Positions 6,647 to 7,625 of a stretch of DNA of 7,625 nucleotides are shown here, piece after piece. A program made the translations under genes and the position numbers. Source of the DNA: Clostridia bacterium (lineage in GTDB: Bacteria > Bacillota > Clostridia > Christensenellales > Pumilibacteraceae); assembly GCA_900762945.1 (NCBI GenBank), contig CAAFIN010000015.1:1-7625 (forward strand), given 5' to 3'. The notes under the pieces were generated by a model. The model worked only from the letters and a program-made list of their open reading frames with translations, ran no database searches and was not told the DNA's origin. Position 1 is the first letter of the stretch, and each line of letters opens with the position of its first letter.

Positions 6647-7423
6647 GTCGACTATTTTGTTTCTGTTCGCTTCGCGACGCTTTTTGCGATACTCTTGCGG
6701 TGTCATGCCTTCTTTTTCGCGGAAAGCCGCGGACAAGTGCGCCGCGCCAGAGAACGAACACCTGGCAGCGATCTCGCCGACGGGCAAATCGGTGTTCGCG
6801 AGGTAGTCTTTGACCTTATTGAGCCGCTCTTTCAGTATATAATCCTTGGCGCCGATCCCGAAAAATTCGGCGAAACGGTGGCGGAAATAATCGTAACTGT
6901 ACCCCGCCATGCCCGCGAGCATACGCACGTCGACGCACATGTGCGCGTTCTGACGGATATAGTCCGCGGCGAACTTCATGCTTTCTCTCAGCACGCTTTC
7001 CTCGGTTTCGGGGTGCTGTTTGCGCGAAATCGTGAGAATTATGCGCTCAATATCCACGTTTATCGCGTATTCGTAGTACAACCGCCGCTGCGCGATCTCA
7101 CGCGACAGTTCCTCGAACAGCGGCAAAAGTTCGCCGTTGTCGTCGCGGAACACTCCGCTCTTGATCTGAATGAAATCGTCCTCGCGGTCGAACACGAAAA
7201 ACAGCACTTCGGTCTGCGTTTCGTGGCGCTCGAGGTGCGGCGTTTCGGGCGGTATGTACGCATAAGTCGCGGGGCGATAGTCGTATTCCTTGCCCGCGAT
7301 TATCGATTTTCCCTCGCCGCGAACGTAATATACGAGTTCGCCGCCGCTGTGAACGTGGCTCGGCTCGACGCTCGCTTTCGGGTGCACGTGGCGTATCATA
7401 AACTTGCAATTCGACGTTGACAT
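6632..7423 (-). CDS. AraC-family transcriptional regulator with N-terminal cupin sensor
   Basis: A 263-residue regulator of usual length. The N-terminal cupin has a full motif 1, HVHSGGE (23-29) followed by six residues and Gly36, and a motif 2 PPETPH (58-63) with His67 nearby, so a metal- or sugar-binding pocket is plausible. Residues 145-250 form the AraC DNA-binding domain: first helix-turn-helix around VRMLAGMAGYSYDYFRHRF (166-184), then the F..G...YI...RLN..K..L stretch (188-208), then the second helix-turn-helix VGEIAARCSFSGAAHLSAAFRE (215-236) ending in the signature GMTPQEYRKKRR (239-250). Such proteins usually activate the adjacent sugar-uptake operon upon ligand binding; here the operon starts 207 nt downstream on the same strand, behind a terminator. 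ATG 7423 is chosen although its ribosome-binding site is poor (AAGAAG only) and a promoter -10 lies just upstream. A second in-frame ATG at 7399 (residue 9) also lacks a Shine-Dalgarno sequence. Confidence 0.95.
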   Translation of the reverse strand: MSTSNCKFMIRHVHPKASVEPSHVHSGGELVYYVRGEGKSIIAGKEYDYRPATYAYIPPETPHLERHETQTEVLFFVFDREDDFIQIKSGVFRDDNGELLPLFEELSREIAQRRLYYEYAINVDIERIILTISRKQHPETEESVLRESMKFAADYIRQNAHMCVDVRMLAGMAGYSYDYFRHRFAEFFGIGAKDYILKERLNKVKDYLANTDLPVGEIAARCSFSGAAHLSAAFREKEGMTPQEYRKKRREANRNKIVDYKNG

Positions 7424-7429
7424 ATTCTT

Positions 7430-7459
7430 CTTATAAACGATTCACTGCCGTTTAGTCAA
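7430..7459 (-). promoter_or_regulatory. Candidate promoter of the regulator gene, implying a leaderless mRNA
   Basis: On the minus strand TTGACT (7459-7454, five of six) and TATAAG (7435-7430, five of six) are separated by 18 bp. Transcription should start about seven bases further, at or next to the A of ATG 7423. The TTGACT also overlaps the stop codon of the possible upstream reading frame and sits in GGTTGACT, which resembles the GGTCGACT half-site before the operon. Confidence 0.5.
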
Positions 7460-7490
7460 CCCGTTTTTCGCTTTTTCAGCCGTTTTCTTA
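7448..7490. repeat. Imperfect direct repeat, copy B (5' side of the regulator gene)
   Basis: The plus-strand blocks CCG-TTTAGTC, TTTTTCGCT and TTTCAGCCGTTTT (7474-7486) occur in the same order as in 6600-6646. The 13-base core is identical between copies, and the flanks align with a few gaps. The two copies bracket the regulator gene. This copy includes the -35 region of its promoter. Confidence 0.4.
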
Positions 7491-7625
7491 AAATTCCGCG
7501 CCGCAGCACAACCGATAAACGCAACGGCACGCGAAGCAACGAGGATAAAATTATAAATGGTAAGGACAGCAATTCCGTGTAGGGGATCCTCACGGTCCAC
7601 AGGTCGCAATCATAGATTGCTCCCC
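7456..7625 (-). CDS. Possible C-terminal end of an unidentified upstream protein (partial)
   Basis: One minus-strand frame is open from the window edge (first full codon at 7623) to TGA at 7456-7458, 55 codons, while the other two minus frames meet a stop near the edge. The translation begins acidic and aromatic (YDCDLWTVRIPYTELL, residues 4-19), continues with a hydrophobic stretch (LPFIILSSLLRVPLRLSVVL, 21-40) and ends in a very basic tail (RKRLKKRK, 46-53). This would suit a membrane-associated end, but I recognise no family. The gap to the regulator ATG would be 32 nt. Codon use is more AT-rich (TTA, ATA, AGA) than in neighbouring genes and two hairpins fall inside the frame, so it may be a chance frame in non-coding DNA. 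Confidence 0.33.
   Translation of the reverse strand, partial: GAIYDCDLWTVRIPYTELLSLPFIILSSLLRVPLRLSVVLRRGILRKRLKKRKTG
7575..7595. repeat. Inverted repeat with 8-bp stem
   Basis: CCGTG-T-AGG (7575-7583) pairs with CCTCACGG (7588-7595) around a GGAT loop, leaving one bulged T. No T run follows on either strand, so it is not an intrinsic terminator. It may be a structured RNA part or a chance palindrome in coding sequence. Confidence 0.45.
7606..7620. repeat. Perfect 6-bp inverted repeat with 3-base loop at the window edge
   Basis: GCAATC (7606-7611) and GATTGC (7615-7620) are perfect complements around ATA. Ten bases from the neighbouring hairpin; the outer TCCCC (7621-7625) is also complementary to GGGGA (7582-7586), so the region could fold more widely. 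No known RNA family was recognised. Confidence 0.45.

Noticed and set aside
6695..7420. A 241-codon plus-strand frame antisense to the AraC-type regulator
   Set aside because: The minus-strand protein has clear cupin and helix-turn-helix motifs; the antisense translation shows none and has no start signal.
7557..7625. Plus-strand frame from ATG 7557 to the window edge, with GAGGA upstream
   Set aside because: Only 23 codons are visible, the spacing from GAGGA (11 nt) is long, and the translation (Arg/Ser-rich) has no recognisable features.

Overview
The window holds one strand-consistent carbohydrate-uptake locus, entirely on the minus strand and read from high to low coordinates. Shine-Dalgarno sequences of the AAAGGAGG type, lipoprotein signal peptides, codons rich in GCG/TCG/CGC/GAC and the gene set (AraC-type regulator, CUT1-type ABC importer without its own ATPase, lipoprotein glycosidase) point to a Bacillota organism, probably a gut Clostridia. 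A Christensenellales-like lineage is a guess from codon flavour only.

Layout from 7625 down to 1. 7424-7625 contains no certain gene: it has a possible C-terminal end of an upstream minus-strand gene (stop at 7456), two hairpin-forming inverted repeats at the edge, and a promoter for the regulator. 6632-7423 encodes an AraC-family regulator with an N-terminal cupin. 6425-6631 is the control region: an intrinsic terminator for the regulator, then candidate promoter elements, a 21-bp-spaced direct repeat, a palindrome and the leader of the operon. The operon follows: a nucleoside hydrolase-superfamily protein (5489-6424), a 605-residue sugar-binding lipoprotein (3656-5473), a UgpA/MalF-type permease (2650-3612), a MalG/AraQ-type permease (1740-2633), and a glycoside hydrolase family 43-like lipoprotein (1-1688, cut off by the window edge). 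Gaps of 15, 43, 16 and 51 nt, a good ribosome-binding site before every gene and no terminator in the gaps support one transcript.

Working model (inference): the extracellular, lipid-anchored GH43-like enzyme trims a glycan, the lipoprotein and two permeases import the product using an ATPase encoded elsewhere, the nucleoside hydrolase-like enzyme cleaves an N- or O-linked furanoside in the cytoplasm, and the AraC-type protein senses a ligand through its cupin and activates the operon. The unusual element is the nucleoside hydrolase at the head of a glycan-uptake operon. Otherwise this is a recognisable utilisation locus. I do not see evidence of a CRISPR array, insertion sequence, phage, defence system or RNA gene.
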